This document shows positions 1 through 6,615 of a stretch of 7,845 bases of DNA, one piece after another. The translations under genes and the position numbers were made by a program. How positions within the stretch are numbered: position 1 is the first letter of the stretch; each line of letters starts with the position of its first letter. The stretch comes from Rhodospirillaceae bacterium (GTDB lineage Bacteria; Pseudomonadota; Alphaproteobacteria; MPNO01; UBA2964): contig PBOV01000098.1 in assembly GCA_002724505.1 (NCBI GenBank), forward strand, positions 8,745 to 16,589, written 5' to 3'. A model generated the notes under the pieces. That model was not told the DNA's origin, searched no databases, and was given only the letters and a program-made list of their open reading frames with translations.

Positions 1-11
1 TGGAGGTCTTC

Positions 12-797
12 ATGGCGCCAGACGGAATGCAAACTATTAACATTCCTTCGCTCCAAGGTAAGGTCAGTAAAGAAGAGTGGAGTGCGCGGGTCAATCTAGC
101 CTGTGCCTATCGTTTGATAGCACATTATGGATGGACCCATGTCACGGCCAATCATATTTCTCTGAGGGTTCCCGGGGAAGAGGAACACTTTCTTTTAAAT
201 CCTTACGGCTTGTTGTTTGACGAAGTCACTGCCTCGAGCTTAGTAAAAATTGATCTAGACGGAAATAAAGTCGCAGACAGTGAATTCGGGATAAATCAGG
301 CAGGATATGTTATCCATAGCGCTATTCATGGCGCCCGGAAAGATATTTGCTGTGCGATCCATACCCACACTGAAGCCGGTATGGCGGTCTCTTCGCAGAA
401 GGAAGGTCTACTGCCGCTTAATATGAGTGCGATTCGTTTTTATAAAAGGATTGCCTATCATGCTTATGAAGGCGTAACAGTCGATGTCGAGGAACGAGAA
501 AATATCGTTAAGCACCTTGGTAATCACTACGCTATGATCCTACGAAATCATGGACTGTTGACGTTGGGTCGTAACCCCGGTGAAGCTTTTTATTTGATGT
601 ATAATTTGGAAAAAGCTTGTCGAGCTCAAGTTGCAGCGATGGCAGGTGGCGCCGAATTAGAGATCCCGCCTGAGAATGTTTTACGTAAATCTGCCGAACA
701 AAGCTGGCGACCAAATAATAATAATCCCGATGAACATCCAGCGTGGCCAGCGCTAATGCGAAAAATGGACAGGGTGGACTCCTCTTATCGAGACTAG
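12..797 (+). CDS. Class II aldolase/adducin family protein (catalytic Glu absent)
   Basis: This 261-residue cytosolic protein has the class II aldolase/adducin fold over its whole length. The zinc-binding histidines are visible as H117 and H119 in HTHTEAG and H180 in RNHGLLTLG; the spacing of 63 residues between first and third histidine equals that of fuculose-phosphate aldolase (H92/H155). The segment before the HTH motif reads NQAGYVIHSAIHGARKD, as in adducin-like members, and aligning it with FucA puts Gly98 where the catalytic Glu73 should be. The protein may therefore bind metal without being a classical retro-aldolase; the substrate is unknown. The start at 12 is supported by GGAGG at 2-6 with a 5-nt spacer; the next Met (codon 6) is too far from it. 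The gene converges on the PhyH gene with only 21 nt between the stop codons. Its upstream neighbours lie outside the window, so its link to the acyl-CoA genes is uncertain. Confidence 0.85.
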   Translation: MAPDGMQTINIPSLQGKVSKEEWSARVNLACAYRLIAHYGWTHVTANHISLRVPGEEEHFLLNPYGLLFDEVTASSLVKIDLDGNKVADSEFGINQAGYVIHSAIHGARKDICCAIHTHTEAGMAVSSQKEGLLPLNMSAIRFYKRIAYHAYEGVTVDVEERENIVKHLGNHYAMILRNHGLLTLGRNPGEAFYLMYNLEKACRAQVAAMAGGAELEIPPENVLRKSAEQSWRPNNNNPDEHPAWPALMRKMDRVDSSYRD

Positions 798-818
798 TTT
801 GTTTTTTTAATATAAGTT

Positions 819-1646
819 CTAACTTCTCCCGCCAGCTTCAATTTTCCGCGCGGTAATTGACATGAATTTTTCCCTGGTCTCGGTCATGGAATTTATACAG
901 ACAGGGTCAAGGTCGTATCTTGGCAATGGGTCTGCGCCCCAATATCCATATTTGTCTTCGCCTCGCAATAACATCGCTGTAGCGCCTTCGAAACGTGTTT
1001 CTTTTACATGTGGCGCTACGTAATGAATCGAGAAACCGATTCTTGGGTGGTTGGCTCTGTTTGGGCCTGAGCTGTGAACGACACTCTCGTGATGAAATAC
1101 AACCTCTCCGGCTTTTAACTCCGCATATACAGCCTTTTCTTCCGGAACATCAATCACGTTTTGACCTAATCCTGCGAGATTATTGGGGTCGGGCTTGATT
1201 TCATGTATCGACTCTTGCTTGTGCGAGCCAGGGATGTATCGGAGGCAACCAGATTCGATTGTAGAGTCGTTAAAGCCCAACCAAGCGGTAACCGTCTCTG
1301 CGGGCTTAAATCCATATACGAAGCTGTCCGTGTGCCAGGAAATAAAGCGCGGGTCATTGGCTTTTTTGGTGAAAAAGGACGCACCCCAACATAGGATGTC
1401 AGGGCCAATTAGATCTTCGAGTGCATCAAGCAGTCTTTCATTACTGACGACATCGCACAGCCACGGAAATGGTAACTGCGCCTTAATCCTGAAACGGTTT
1501 TGCGGTTCTTCGCCTAGTTGCTCTTCCAACGTATTGAATTTTTTCCAAAGGGCTGCAGCTTCATCTTGAGTGTACAGGGAATAAGGAAAAAGAAAGCCAT
1601 CATCCTTAAATTGCTGGACTTGCTGCTCGTCGAGAGCTTTAGCCAT
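819..1646 (-). CDS. Phytanoyl-CoA dioxygenase (PhyH) family Fe(II)/2-oxoglutarate oxygenase
   Basis: This 275-residue protein belongs to the PhyH family of non-haem iron oxygenases, which hydroxylate a substrate while decarboxylating 2-oxoglutarate. The iron triad is complete: H105 and D107 in WHTDSF and H191 in VHSSGPN. R202 in PRIGFSIHYV is the expected 2-oxoglutarate carboxylate ligand. The family block ESGCLRYIPGSH (131-142) is present. Because the Asp ligand is kept, hydroxylation is expected rather than halogenation, where that residue is usually Ala or Gly. No signal peptide or membrane segment is seen. It is the last gene of the minus-strand unit; its ATG lies 10 nt after the stop of the crotonase gene, and its AAGGA-type ribosome site overlaps that stop, which suggests translational coupling. 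The company of acyl-CoA genes fits a CoA-thioester or free-acid substrate, but many PhyH proteins act on unrelated small molecules, so the substrate is open. Confidence 0.88.
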   Translation of the reverse strand: MAKALDEQQVQQFKDDGFLFPYSLYTQDEAAALWKKFNTLEEQLGEEPQNRFRIKAQLPFPWLCDVVSNERLLDALEDLIGPDILCWGASFFTKKANDPRFISWHTDSFVYGFKPAETVTAWLGFNDSTIESGCLRYIPGSHKQESIHEIKPDPNNLAGLGQNVIDVPEEKAVYAELKAGEVVFHHESVVHSSGPNRANHPRIGFSIHYVAPHVKETRFEGATAMLLRGEDKYGYWGADPLPRYDLDPVCINSMTETREKFMSITARKIEAGGRS

Positions 1647-1656
1647 ATTCCTGTCC

Positions 1657-2532
1657 TTATTTTTTTCTGTTGTAGGTGCCGACGCCTGGCCGAAAAGACT
1701 TCTCGTCGAGAAATTGTCTCATACCTTCCTGACGACCTTGTTCCTTATCTACTCTTTGTAGCGCGTCGCTCTTGCACCGCAGGTAATCCGCTGCCTGCTC
1801 CATGTTCATGTCGCGGACCGAACGGATAGCCTCTTTAGTGTATCGAATAGCCCAAGGGTTCTTTTTCAACAACTTCCGGGCAATTTTAAGAGTTTCAGAT
1901 TTTAGTTTCGCATGCGATACAGAAAAATTTACGAACTTCATGGCGGCAGCTTCTTTACCGTTAAACGTATCGCCTGAAATCGAATACCACATCGCATCGC
2001 GAAAGCTCATTACCTGATTGACATTCCAGCCCACAAGCCCGCCAGGAATATGGCCCCAGTTTATCTCGGAAATACCAAACTTTGCAGTGTGCGAGGCGAT
2101 TGCTACGTCGCAGGAAACGATCGGCGTAAGCCCTCCGCCAAAGACAAAGCCATTGACCATCGCAATTGTTGGTTTTGGAAAGCCGATTAGGCGGTACGAA
2201 CGCCAACTTTCCGAGGCAGCTGCCGCCCGGGAACGGGCAACGGGATCATTCGATAATCCCCGGAAATAGGTTTTGAGGTCCTGTCCTGCACAGAACGCCT
2301 TTCCAGCGCCGGTCAGTATTAGGACTTTTGTATTAGAATCTACCGCCAAGCGTTCCAATGCGTCATCCATCTCGTGATGTAGCTCTGGGCTCATTGCATT
2401 ACGTTTTTCCGGGCGGTTTAATATTAGAAAGGTGATGCCGTCTTTGCGCTGTTCGACAAGCACGTTGTTATATTTATATTTCGACGCTGTCTTCTCTTTG
2501 ACGCTTTTTTTGGCTGTTGGTTTCTTAGTCAT
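1657..2532 (-). CDS. Enoyl-CoA hydratase/isomerase family protein, hydroxycinnamoyl-CoA hydratase/lyase-like
   Basis: This 291-residue crotonase-fold enzyme has the oxyanion-hole segments CAGQD (81-85) and GFVFGGGL (128-135). Several stretches resemble p-hydroxycinnamoyl-CoA hydratase/lyase (HCHL, feruloyl-CoA hydratase/lyase) more than ordinary enoyl-CoA hydratases: LNRPEKRNAMSP (38-49), DLKTYFRG (85-92), KFGISEINWG (151-160) and the C-terminal QFLDEKSFRPG. By memory alignment with the Pseudomonas fluorescens enzyme, the catalytic Glu143 is kept as E156 and Tyr75 as Y89. Ser123 is T136, Met70 is Q84 and Tyr239 is R252. Hydratase or hydratase/lyase chemistry is likely, but a 4-hydroxy-aromatic substrate is doubtful. 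An N-terminal extension of about 20 residues is lysine-rich (8 Lys) and absent from the 276-residue relative. The start is supported by AGGGGGA six nt upstream. It is the middle gene of the minus-strand unit, 27 nt after dehydrogenase A. Confidence 0.87.
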   Translation of the reverse strand: MTKKPTAKKSVKEKTASKYKYNNVLVEQRKDGITFLILNRPEKRNAMSPELHHEMDDALERLAVDSNTKVLILTGAGKAFCAGQDLKTYFRGLSNDPVARSRAAAASESWRSYRLIGFPKPTIAMVNGFVFGGGLTPIVSCDVAIASHTAKFGISEINWGHIPGGLVGWNVNQVMSFRDAMWYSISGDTFNGKEAAAMKFVNFSVSHAKLKSETLKIARKLLKKNPWAIRYTKEAIRSVRDMNMEQAADYLRCKSDALQRVDKEQGRQEGMRQFLDEKSFRPGVGTYNRKK

Positions 2533-2559
2533 ACCAGGTCCCCCTGTTAATAATTTTTG

Positions 2560-3717
2560 TCAATATTCCCGCAGCACGTTGCGGGCGATTACCATCTTCA
2601 TGATTTCTGTTGGGCCTTCTGTAATACGGAAGCTACGAGATTGCCGCCAGAAATTTTCAATCGGTAGATCAGTTGTTAGGCCAATCCCTCCATGTACCTG
2701 CAGACAACGATCTGCAGCCTTGAAGCCTAGCTCATCAGCATACATTTTCTGGATAAAACCATCGGTCCGGTCGACATTACCCTCTGCTGCCCTATCGGCA
2801 ACATTGTAGACCATTAGCCTAGCAGCTTGCAGCTCGACATATGTGTCAGTGATCATCCACTGCACCGCCTGTCGGTTTGCTAAGGGCTCCCCAAATGTTT
2901 CACGTTGCTTGGCATATTCACACATCATATCAAGACAGCGCTGGGCAGTTCCAACTCCACGTGAACCATGTTTTAGGCGCCCATTGGCTAAAAATCGTTG
3001 CCCAAGAGCAAAACCTTGGCCTTCTTCCCCAATACGTTTTTCGATTGGTACCCGGACATTATCAAAATGGATCTGGTAAGGTTTATCACCCATCATCGTG
3101 TCAAACTGGCCAGTGATTGATACACCCGGGCTATTCATATCGACGAGAAACATCGAAATTCCACCACGGGATCCTTTCTCCTTGTCGGTAACGGCTAATA
3201 GTTGTGCGAAGTCGGCATTGCCCGCATCTGTAATCCACTGCTTCGTTCCGTTAATAACGTATTCGTCACCATCGAGAACAGCTGTGGTTCGCATGCGGCT
3301 GGGGTCGCCACCTGCATCGGGTTCGCTCTGCGCGAAACATGCTTTTTTTTCCCCGTTTAGCACGGGATAAAGGTAAAGTTTCTTCATTTCTTCGTTTAAT
3401 TCGTATAGTGGTGCGCGCACCTGTGGGCCCATAATACCTCCCAATCCGCGTGTCGGGACAGCGATTGTTCTCCCCAGTTGCTCCCATACAATACACAGCG
3501 AAATTAGATCTGCGCCCACACCATCGAATTCCTCTGGAACCTCCATTTTCCATATGCCCAGCTCTTTCGCACGGGCATGATATTTTTCTTTCCATTCGGG
3601 CTTTAGTTCACCATCTGCGCCGCAAGTTTCCATTTCGAAGGGGATCATTTCTTCGTCAACAAATCGTTTCATTGTTTCACGAAAAATTTGGTGTTCTTCG
3701 GAAAGAGGATATTCCAT
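2560..3717 (-). CDS. Acyl-CoA dehydrogenase A (FAD-dependent)
   Basis: This is a soluble acyl-CoA dehydrogenase of 385 residues, the usual length. It would oxidise an acyl-CoA to the trans-2-enoyl-CoA and pass electrons to electron-transfer flavoprotein. An N-terminal helical domain (about 1-120) leads into the flavin-binding middle-domain signature QSEPDAGGDP (130-139) and WIT (161-163). The C-terminal helical domain contains RETFGEPLANRQAVQ (272-286) and VHGGIGLTTDLPIE (341-354). The likely catalytic base is E367 in ITEGPTEI, the position of Glu376 in medium-chain acyl-CoA dehydrogenase. The reading frame is open further upstream to a GTG at 3942, but that would run into the divergent gene and add 75 non-family residues. 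The ATG at 3717 follows a perfect AGGAGG with a 7-nt spacer and starts the family fold. It is the first gene of the minus-strand unit and is clearly paralogous to the dehydrogenase at 4915-6072. Chain length and substrate cannot be assigned. Confidence 0.93.
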   Translation of the reverse strand: MEYPLSEEHQIFRETMKRFVDEEMIPFEMETCGADGELKPEWKEKYHARAKELGIWKMEVPEEFDGVGADLISLCIVWEQLGRTIAVPTRGLGGIMGPQVRAPLYELNEEMKKLYLYPVLNGEKKACFAQSEPDAGGDPSRMRTTAVLDGDEYVINGTKQWITDAGNADFAQLLAVTDKEKGSRGGISMFLVDMNSPGVSITGQFDTMMGDKPYQIHFDNVRVPIEKRIGEEGQGFALGQRFLANGRLKHGSRGVGTAQRCLDMMCEYAKQRETFGEPLANRQAVQWMITDTYVELQAARLMVYNVADRAAEGNVDRTDGFIQKMYADELGFKAADRCLQVHGGIGLTTDLPIENFWRQSRSFRITEGPTEIMKMVIARNVLREY

Positions 3718-3724
3718 CCCTCTG

Positions 3725-3730
3725 CCTCCT
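3725..3730 (-). promoter_or_regulatory. Ribosome binding site that fixes the dehydrogenase A start
   Basis: On the minus strand this reads AGGAGG, a perfect Shine-Dalgarno match, 7 nt before the ATG at 3717. It decides between that start and the long upstream open frame that reaches 3942. Confidence 0.85.
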
Positions 3731-3754
3731 GACCGTATATTTGTGTGTTGACTG

Positions 3755-3783
3755 ATGATCGGGATTAGAAAGTCTATTGTCAA
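3755..3783 (-). promoter_or_regulatory. Candidate sigma70 promoter for the minus-strand unit
   Basis: The minus strand carries a perfect -35 box TTGACA (3783-3778), a 17-nt spacer and GATCAT (3760-3755, four of six matches to TATAAT). Transcription would start near 3748 and leave a leader of about 30 nt before the dehydrogenase A start. It is the best match seen upstream of this unit. The call rests on consensus matching by eye only. Confidence 0.45.
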
Positions 3784-3784
3784 T
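3776..3784. promoter_or_regulatory. Short palindrome over the minus-strand -35 box
   Basis: ATTG-T-CAAT is a perfect 4+4 inverted repeat around one base, and it covers the -35 box of the minus-strand promoter candidate. A regulator bound here could control that promoter. The repeat is short and could be chance; no regulator gene is present in the window. Confidence 0.2.
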
Positions 3785-3798
3785 GTTGTGAAGGCCGA

Positions 3799-3827
3799 TT
3801 GACCCTTCGCCAACTCAGGTCTAGAAA
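3799..3827 (+). promoter_or_regulatory. Candidate sigma70 promoter for the plus-strand unit
   Basis: TTGACC (3799-3804, five of six matches) is followed after 17 nt by TAGAAA (3822-3827, four of six). Transcription would start near 3834, leaving a leader of about 40 nt before the AcuI-like gene. It lies 15 bp from the -35 box of the opposing promoter candidate, so the two would be back to back. This is consensus matching by eye only. Confidence 0.4.
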
Positions 3828-3860
3828 AGATAAAGATCCCAAACAGGGACACCAGTTGAC

Positions 3861-3867
3861 AGGGAGA
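3861..3867 (+). promoter_or_regulatory. Ribosome binding site that fixes the AcuI-like gene start
   Basis: AGGGAGA lies 6 nt before the ATG at 3874 and selects it over an in-frame TTG at 3799, which would place the start inside the promoter candidate. A 7-base unit ACAGGGA occurs twice, at 3843-3849 and 3859-3865, exactly 16 bp apart; the second copy overlaps this site. Confidence 0.75.
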
Positions 3868-3873
3868 AATAAA

Positions 3874-4869
3874 ATGGCGGATGAATTCCGTGCCTTGGTG
3901 CTTGAAGAACAAGAAAAAGGCGTCTTGGCGTCGATCAAGCACCTAACAGAGGGCCAACTTCCGGAGGGCGATGTAACCGTCTTGGTCTCGCACTCAACGC
4001 TGAACTATAAGGATGGCATGATTCTGAAGGGCGTCGGTCGGTTGGTTAGGAAATATCCACATGTTCCTGGGATTGATCTCGTGGGGTCTGTCGAAACCTC
4101 TAATTCTGACATTTATAACGTGGGTGATAAAGTTGTCTTAACAGGCTGGGGCGTTGGTGAAAAGCATTGGGGGGGATTTGCTCAGAAAGCTCGCGTAAAA
4201 TCCCAGTGGCTGGTGCCTTTACCGGAGGGCTTGACAGAACGGAGGGCAATGGCCATCGGAACGGCAGGATTCACTGCGATGCTTGCTGTTATGGAGCTGG
4301 AGGCAAATGGCGTTAAGCCTGACAGTGGTCCGATTCTTGTCACAGGGGGTAACGGCGGGGTCGGGGGCGTCGCGATTAGTATTTTAGCAGAATGCGGTTA
4401 TGAGGTTCATGCGTCGACGGGACGACCACAATTGGCTAATCATTTAAAGTCAATCGGGGTTAGCGAAATAATTCCTCGTGAAGAGCTGGCAACCGCTCCG
4501 GAACGACCACTTATTTCTGAGCGTTGGGCAGGAGCCGTTGACGCCGTTGGTGGGAACACCTTGGCCTCGATCTTACCACAAATCAAATACGGGGGTGCCG
4601 TCGCGGCTTGTGGTCTTGCCGGGGGGGCGGAACTAAACACAACGGTAATTCCGTTTCTACTGCGTGGGATAAAAGTACTGGGAATAGATTCCGTGATGTG
4701 TCCATCTGATAAAAGAAAAACCGCTTGGGAGCGGATCGCAAGTAATCTCTCTGTTGAGTCTCTTGATTCTTTGACAGAGGTAATGACGTTAGAAGATTTA
4801 CCCGAATTGGCTGGTAAAATTTTAAAGGGCGAGACTAAAGGGCGTGTTGTCGTAGACGTGAATGCCTGA
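3874..4869 (+). CDS. AcuI/YhdH-family NADPH-dependent enoyl-CoA (acryloyl-CoA) reductase
   Basis: This 331-residue protein is a zinc-free medium-chain dehydrogenase/reductase of the YhdH/AcuI family. Characterised AcuI enzymes reduce acryloyl-CoA to propionyl-CoA with NADPH. The N-terminal catalytic domain shows the family block STLNYKDGMILKG (41-53) followed by VPGIDLVGSV (64-73). The Rossmann domain shows VTGGNGGVGGVAI (156-168) for the cofactor. The C-terminal part has ACGLAGG (245-251), a PFLLRGIKVLGIDSVM stretch (260-275) and KTAWERI, all typical of YhdH/AcuI. The ATG at 3874 is chosen because the fold starts there and a good ribosome site precedes it. It is the first gene of the plus-strand unit, 45 nt before dehydrogenase B. 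Here it could detoxify acryloyl-CoA or reduce another short enoyl-CoA made by the pathway. A quinone-reductase-type role is a weaker alternative. The family is firm; the substrate is inferred. Confidence 0.9.
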   Translation: MADEFRALVLEEQEKGVLASIKHLTEGQLPEGDVTVLVSHSTLNYKDGMILKGVGRLVRKYPHVPGIDLVGSVETSNSDIYNVGDKVVLTGWGVGEKHWGGFAQKARVKSQWLVPLPEGLTERRAMAIGTAGFTAMLAVMELEANGVKPDSGPILVTGGNGGVGGVAISILAECGYEVHASTGRPQLANHLKSIGVSEIIPREELATAPERPLISERWAGAVDAVGGNTLASILPQIKYGGAVAACGLAGGAELNTTVIPFLLRGIKVLGIDSVMCPSDKRKTAWERIASNLSVESLDSLTEVMTLEDLPELAGKILKGETKGRVVVDVNA

Positions 4870-4914
4870 CCGTAAATAAGGGCAGATAATTAAAAGCAGT
4901 GAGAGGTTATAGGA

Positions 4915-6072
4915 ATGGATTTCAATCTTCCGGAAGAATTGCAAATGCTGAAAGACAATCTTCGGCGGTTTGTGGACAAGGAACTAATTCCGATTGAACG
5001 AGAAACTAACGATGGAACCGAATTTTTCCCAGGTGTACAGGAAACACTGGAGGAAAAGGCTAAGGATCTTGGGTTGTGGTTATTCGACGTCCCGGAAGAG
5101 TTTGGCGGTTTGGGGCTTGGTCATCTCTCAAAAGCGGTTATGTGGGAAGAAATGGCGCGCACTATAGCCATACCTGCACGAAATGCATCCATTTTTGGGC
5201 CGCGGGTTAGCCCAATCCTTTACACGATTAAAGATGAACAAAAGGACCAGTTTCTTTACCCAGTTATAAAGGGAGAAAAAAGTAGTTGTTTTTGTCAAAG
5301 TGAGCCTGAAGCGGGAGGTGATCCTGGCGGTATTCGTACAACGGCGGTTCGAGATGGTGATCATTATATTATTAACGGGCACAAGCGTTGGATCACTGGG
5401 GCGTCAAACGCAGACTTTGCGCAGGTTGTAACCGTAACTGATAAAGAAAAAGGTTCGCGGGGTGGGCTTACCGTGTTTCTAGTTGAAATGGAGACACCGG
5501 GCATCACTAAACTCCGTCAGCAAGACTTGATGATTGCGGACAAACCTTGGGAAATTCTTTTTGAGGACGTCCGGGTCCCGCTGGCCCAGCGTGTTGGCGA
5601 AGAGGGTGATGGCATGCGGGCCGCGCAAAGTTGGCTAACTGAAGGCCGTCTGCGGCATGGTGCCCGTGGGGTTGGAGTTATAACGCGGTGTCTAGAACTG
5701 GCTGCAAGTTATGCTAATCAACGCTCAACTTTTGGCGCCAAGTTATCGTCGCGCCAGACCGTACAAAATATGTTAGTCGACATGTATCAAAACCGGCATC
5801 AACTCCAGCTTATGGTTTATAATGCGGCGTGTCGCGCGGACCAGGGTGAGGATGTACGCGCGGAATCTTATATGTGTAAATATTTTGGCGACGAAATGTC
5901 GTTCAAGGCGGCGGATAGATGTATGCAGATTCACGGAGGAATGGGATTAACTAAAGATATGCCTATAGAACAGTTTTTTAGGGATCAACGCAGTATGATC
6001 GTCACGGAAGGGCCAACTGAAATTCTAAAGATGGCGCTGGCGCGCTTAGTCCTTCGGGAGTATGGAGAGTGA
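4915..6072 (+). CDS. Acyl-CoA dehydrogenase B (FAD-dependent)
   Basis: This second acyl-CoA dehydrogenase has 385 residues, the same length as the one at 2560-3717. It would form an alpha,beta double bond in an acyl-CoA and feed electrons to electron-transfer flavoprotein. The flavin-domain signature QSEPEAGGDP (128-137) and WIT (159-161) are followed by RSTFGAKLSSRQTVQ (270-284), IHGGMGLTKDMPIE (339-352) and VTEGPTEI (363-370); E365 is the likely catalytic base. It shares with dehydrogenase A the exact decapeptide TDKEKGSRGG and the ending VLREY, so the two are paralogues. They differ near residues 31-40 and in the active-site helices, which may mean different substrates or that they form a heteromeric enzyme. 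GAGAGG at 4901-4906 supports the start with an 8-nt spacer. Its stop is 9 nt before the thioesterase ATG. Confidence 0.93.
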   Translation: MDFNLPEELQMLKDNLRRFVDKELIPIERETNDGTEFFPGVQETLEEKAKDLGLWLFDVPEEFGGLGLGHLSKAVMWEEMARTIAIPARNASIFGPRVSPILYTIKDEQKDQFLYPVIKGEKSSCFCQSEPEAGGDPGGIRTTAVRDGDHYIINGHKRWITGASNADFAQVVTVTDKEKGSRGGLTVFLVEMETPGITKLRQQDLMIADKPWEILFEDVRVPLAQRVGEEGDGMRAAQSWLTEGRLRHGARGVGVITRCLELAASYANQRSTFGAKLSSRQTVQNMLVDMYQNRHQLQLMVYNAACRADQGEDVRAESYMCKYFGDEMSFKAADRCMQIHGGMGLTKDMPIEQFFRDQRSMIVTEGPTEILKMALARLVLREYGE

Positions 6073-6081
6073 GGGGGATAA

Positions 6082-6597
6082 ATGATGAGTAAAACCGAGG
6101 CTGACATCACTAAAATCCCCCCGCCACGTCCCACATTGAAAAATTTCTCAGCCTTTGCTGCGAATATAGGTATTCGCGTTGTAGAATGGGAGTTAGACAG
6201 GTGTGTGATCGAATTTGATGTTAAGGATAATGTTCTGAACGGGACTGGTGTTCTGCATGGTGGTTGCATGTCTACAGCGATTGATACAGCTCTCGCTCAT
6301 GCAGCAATTTATTGCACGGTGCCAGAGAACTATCGGTCGGGAGCGACTGTGACGCTAAATGTTAATTTTATTCTTCCGGTTAAAAAGGGTAGCCGTGTGA
6401 CTATTGAATCAAAAAAAACCGGTGGCGGAAGGACTATGTTCATGTCGGTGGCAGAAGCAAGAGATGAAACTGGTCGTATCGTTGCGACAGGTCAGGGCAT
6501 TGGCCGTTACCGGGATGGCTGTCATGCTCCAGAGGGGCTGCCAAGGCCCGATGGCGTGGCGGACGGCAGATCTCCTGGCCGTTTTGCAAAAGGATAA
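6082..6597 (+). CDS. PaaI-type hotdog-fold acyl-CoA thioesterase
   Basis: This 171-residue protein has the PaaI/4HBT hotdog thioesterase fold. The key block LHGGCMSTAIDTALAHA (58-74) holds the HGG motif and D68, the expected catalytic acid of PaaI-like enzymes. The core continues through ATVTLNVNFILPV (88-100) and ends with VATGQGIGRYR (134-144). Such enzymes hydrolyse acyl-CoA thioesters, often to rescue CoA from dead-end intermediates. A tail of about 27 residues (145-171), rich in Gly, Pro and Arg, extends beyond the fold with no recognised function. The gene begins 9 nt after dehydrogenase B, and its GAGGGGG ribosome site overlaps that gene's stop codon, so coupled translation is likely. 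A second ATG directly follows the first, so the start could be 6085. The substrate is unknown. Confidence 0.87.
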   Translation: MMSKTEADITKIPPPRPTLKNFSAFAANIGIRVVEWELDRCVIEFDVKDNVLNGTGVLHGGCMSTAIDTALAHAAIYCTVPENYRSGATVTLNVNFILPVKKGSRVTIESKKTGGGRTMFMSVAEARDETGRIVATGQGIGRYRDGCHAPEGLPRPDGVADGRSPGRFAKG

Positions 6598-6599
6598 TC

Positions 6600-6615
6600 T
6601 GGTCGGGAGCGACTA
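6600..6615 (+). other. Small hairpin between thioesterase and synthetase genes
   Basis: A 6-bp stem (6600-6605 with 6610-6615, one G-T wobble) closes a GGAG tetraloop. It is followed by an AT-rich stretch with five T in a row at 6621-6625, itself part of an AATAAA/TTTATT inverted repeat. It sits in the 42-nt gap and could weakly attenuate transcription or alter mRNA stability. The stem is too short, and the T tract too far away, to call a terminator. Confidence 0.25.

Noticed and set aside
798..818. T-rich 21-bp gap between converging genes as a bidirectional terminator
   Set aside because: There is a T tract, but no convincing GC-rich stem on either side; only 3-4 bp pairings were found.
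1183..1569. Plus-strand open frame of 128 codons opposite the PhyH gene
   Set aside because: It lies antisense within a well-supported gene, has no recognisable motif or ribosome site, and is best explained as a shadow.
2432..2809. Plus-strand open frame across the crotonase/dehydrogenase A junction
   Set aside because: It is antisense to two motif-rich genes and its translation resembles no family.
3799..3873. TTG start 25 codons upstream of the AcuI-like gene
   Set aside because: The added residues are not family-like, the TTG is part of a promoter candidate, and the ATG at 3874 has a good ribosome site.
3718..3942. Upstream extension of dehydrogenase A to a GTG at 3942
   Set aside because: It would overlap the divergent AcuI-like gene, adds 75 residues unlike the family, and ignores a perfect AGGAGG before the ATG at 3717.
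3874..4869. Assigning the cluster to DMSP/acrylate degradation because of the AcuI-like gene
   Set aside because: No DMSP lyase, DddD-type or acrylate-specific gene is seen here, and AcuI-like reductases occur in many contexts.
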